Shown here piece after piece: positions 62,810 to 64,000 of a DNA stretch of 64,000 nucleotides (its first letter is position 1; every line of letters begins with the position of its first letter). The stretch lies in NCBI RefSeq assembly GCF_000025625.1, contig NC_013922.1, positions 2,604,001-2,668,000 on the forward strand, given 5' to 3'. The notes under the pieces are model-generated. The model had not been told where the DNA came from and made no database searches. It saw nothing but the letters and a program-made list of their open reading frames with translations. This DNA is from Natrialba magadii ATCC 43099. GTDB taxonomy: Archaea > Halobacteriota > Halobacteria > Halobacteriales > Natrialbaceae. The translations under genes were made by a program, and so were the position numbers.

Positions 62810-64000
62810 ATGTCTTCCAGCGAGAACTCGGATAACGGCTCTCTCACTGAGGGGGAGTTGGTTGGTCCGATGTTCAAGCTGGCCTGGCCGCTCGTCGTCA
62901 TCCAGTTGCTGCAGGTCGCCTACAACGTGGGCGACACGATCTGGCTCGGTGCACTCTCAGGCGACGCGGTCGGTGCGGTGAGCCTCGCGTTCCCGCTGTT
63001 ATTCCTCCTGATCGCAGTCGGCAGCGGCTTCACGACGGCCGGTGCGATCTTGATCGCCCAGCACACAGGTGCAGAAAGTGGCAAAGGCGGTTTGATCGCC
63101 GGCCAGACGCTCTCGTTCATCTCGCTTGTCGCCATCGGACTCGGAATCCTCGGCTACTTCCTCACCGTCCCGATGCTCGAGGCGCTGCCCGCGGATCCAC
63201 AGACCGACGAGGCGATCATCCCGCTCGCGGCGGACTACCTCCAGATCTTCTTCCTGGGGCTGCCGTTCGTGTTCGGCTTCTTCGTCTTTGTCGCGCTCAT
63301 GCGCGGCTACGGCAACACGCGCGCACCGATGCGAGTGATGTTCATCAGCGTCATCATCAACCTCGCTATCGACCCACTGCTCATCTTCGGCGTCGGACCG
63401 CTGCCCCGTCTCGAAGTCGCCGGTGCCGCCGTCGCAACCGTCATCTCCCGCGGCGTCGCGACAGCGATCGGCTTCTACCTGCTGTACTACACCGACGTCG
63501 GCCCCGAAATTGAGGCCGCCCATATTCGGCCCCGACTCGAGTACGTCCGAGAAATCACGCGCCTCGGTGTGCCGACGGCGCTGGAGCAGTCGATGACGGC
63601 GATGGCGCTGGTCGCGATGACGGCGATCGTCGTGACGTTCCCGCCGGAGGTCGTCGCGGCGTACGGCCTCGGGAACCGGCTGGTCTCGCTGGCGTTCCTG
63701 CCGGCGCTCGGAATGGGACAAGCAACTGACTCGATTGTCGGCCAGAATTTGGGCGCGGGGATGGCAGATCGGGCAGAGCGAGCCGTCGGCATAGCTGCGG
63801 GTGTGGTCGGCTCGATCATGTTCGTCTCGGCACTGGTTGCGTTTCTGTTCCCGGAGCCGTTCGTTTCGGTGTTCCTGCTGGCGGAGGAAGAGGGACGCGC
63901 GACGATTATCGACTACGGGGTGACCTACCTGCAGTTTTCGGCGGTCGCGTTCGTTTTCATGGGTGTTATGCAGGTCGTACAGGGTGCGTTCCGCGGTGCA
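62810..64000 (+). CDS. MATE family efflux protein, cut by the window end
   Basis: 397 codons seen; the frame is open to the last base, so the 3' end lies outside. About ten membrane segments are visible, with NVGDTIWLGALSGDAVGAVSLAFP near the start and GLGNRLVSLAFLPALGMGQATDSIVGQNLGAG in the middle, characteristic of MATE transporters. It would export organic cations or drugs using Na+ or H+. The first ~20 residues are polar and acidic. Start ATG 62810. Confidence 0.9.
   Translation, partial: MSSSENSDNGSLTEGELVGPMFKLAWPLVVIQLLQVAYNVGDTIWLGALSGDAVGAVSLAFPLLFLLIAVGSGFTTAGAILIAQHTGAESGKGGLIAGQTLSFISLVAIGLGILGYFLTVPMLEALPADPQTDEAIIPLAADYLQIFFLGLPFVFGFFVFVALMRGYGNTRAPMRVMFISVIINLAIDPLLIFGVGPLPRLEVAGAAVATVISRGVATAIGFYLLYYTDVGPEIEAAHIRPRLEYVREITRLGVPTALEQSMTAMALVAMTAIVVTFPPEVVAAYGLGNRLVSLAFLPALGMGQATDSIVGQNLGAGMADRAERAVGIAAGVVGSIMFVSALVAFLFPEPFVSVFLLAEEEGRATIIDYGVTYLQFSAVAFVFMGVMQVVQGAFRGA

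Overview
The window is haloarchaeal chromosome. The base composition is high-GC, the predicted proteins are strongly acidic, starts are often leaderless (an A/T-rich box 25-35 bases before ATG or GTG), Tat-type lipoproteins are frequent, and several genes are archaeal or haloarchaeal hallmarks: halorhodopsin, archaeosortase A, halocyanin, a FolC-FolP fusion, an HTH-10 (Bat-type) regulator and several haloarchaeal DUF families. Natrialbales is my best guess from overall gene style; this is inference. No rRNA, tRNA, CRISPR array, prophage or intact transposase gene was seen.

Layout. 0.1-8.7 kb: surface and envelope proteins (a lipoprotein, a flippase-like membrane protein, an acidic single-pass protein and a very unusual Lys/Asp/Glu repeat protein), an S9 peptidase, a GT4 glycosyltransferase and a HIT protein. 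8.7-9.8 kb: a methyltransferase bracketed by two related inverted segments that look like mobile-element ends. 9.9-16.6 kb: a lone trpB, an unrecognised 474-residue protein and the pstSCAB phosphate-uptake operon. 16.9-26.8 kb: a YeiH-family transporter with a tiny partner, a six-hairpin glycosidase-like protein, the FolC-FolP fusion, a membrane protein and a divergent ABC ATPase/permease pair. 27.0-30.3 kb: a tightly overlapping DUF4129-DUF7269-DUF58-DUF7519 operon whose DUF58 gene carries an in-frame stop. 30.3-43.8 kb: carB, DoxX, DUF5815, an ABC-2 exporter, two paralogous winged-helix/zinc-ribbon regulators, DUF7124, archaeosortase A with a phosphoesterase, a CPBP protease and an FAD oxidoreductase. 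44.0-50.8 kb: a 44-residue membrane protein, a halocyanin with an acidic insert, a thioesterase, an MBL hydrolase, gatB, a SHOCT protein, a lipoprotein and halorhodopsin. 50.9-54.6 kb: a probable 3-hydroxybutyrate or short hydroxyacid operon (SDR dehydrogenase plus acyl-CoA synthetase) facing an HTH-10 regulator whose start codon lies against a perfect 9-3-9 palindrome. 55.0-60.2 kb: the condensin operon (coiled-coil DUF7518 protein, smc, scpA), with palindromic repeat DNA embedded in scpA. 60.4-64 kb: a Tat lipoprotein, MTA phosphorylase and a MATE exporter cut by the window end.

Most notable: the DUF58 nonsense codon, the hydroxybutyrate-type operon with its palindromic operator candidate, the lysine-rich repeat protein in a salt-in proteome, the palindromic element inside scpA, and the inverted element ends around the methyltransferase. 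Short tandem repeats (6, 9, 29, 31, 33, 38 and 90 bp) are abundant, mostly at gene ends or in intergenic gaps. All identifications come from reading the sequence; no database search was possible.
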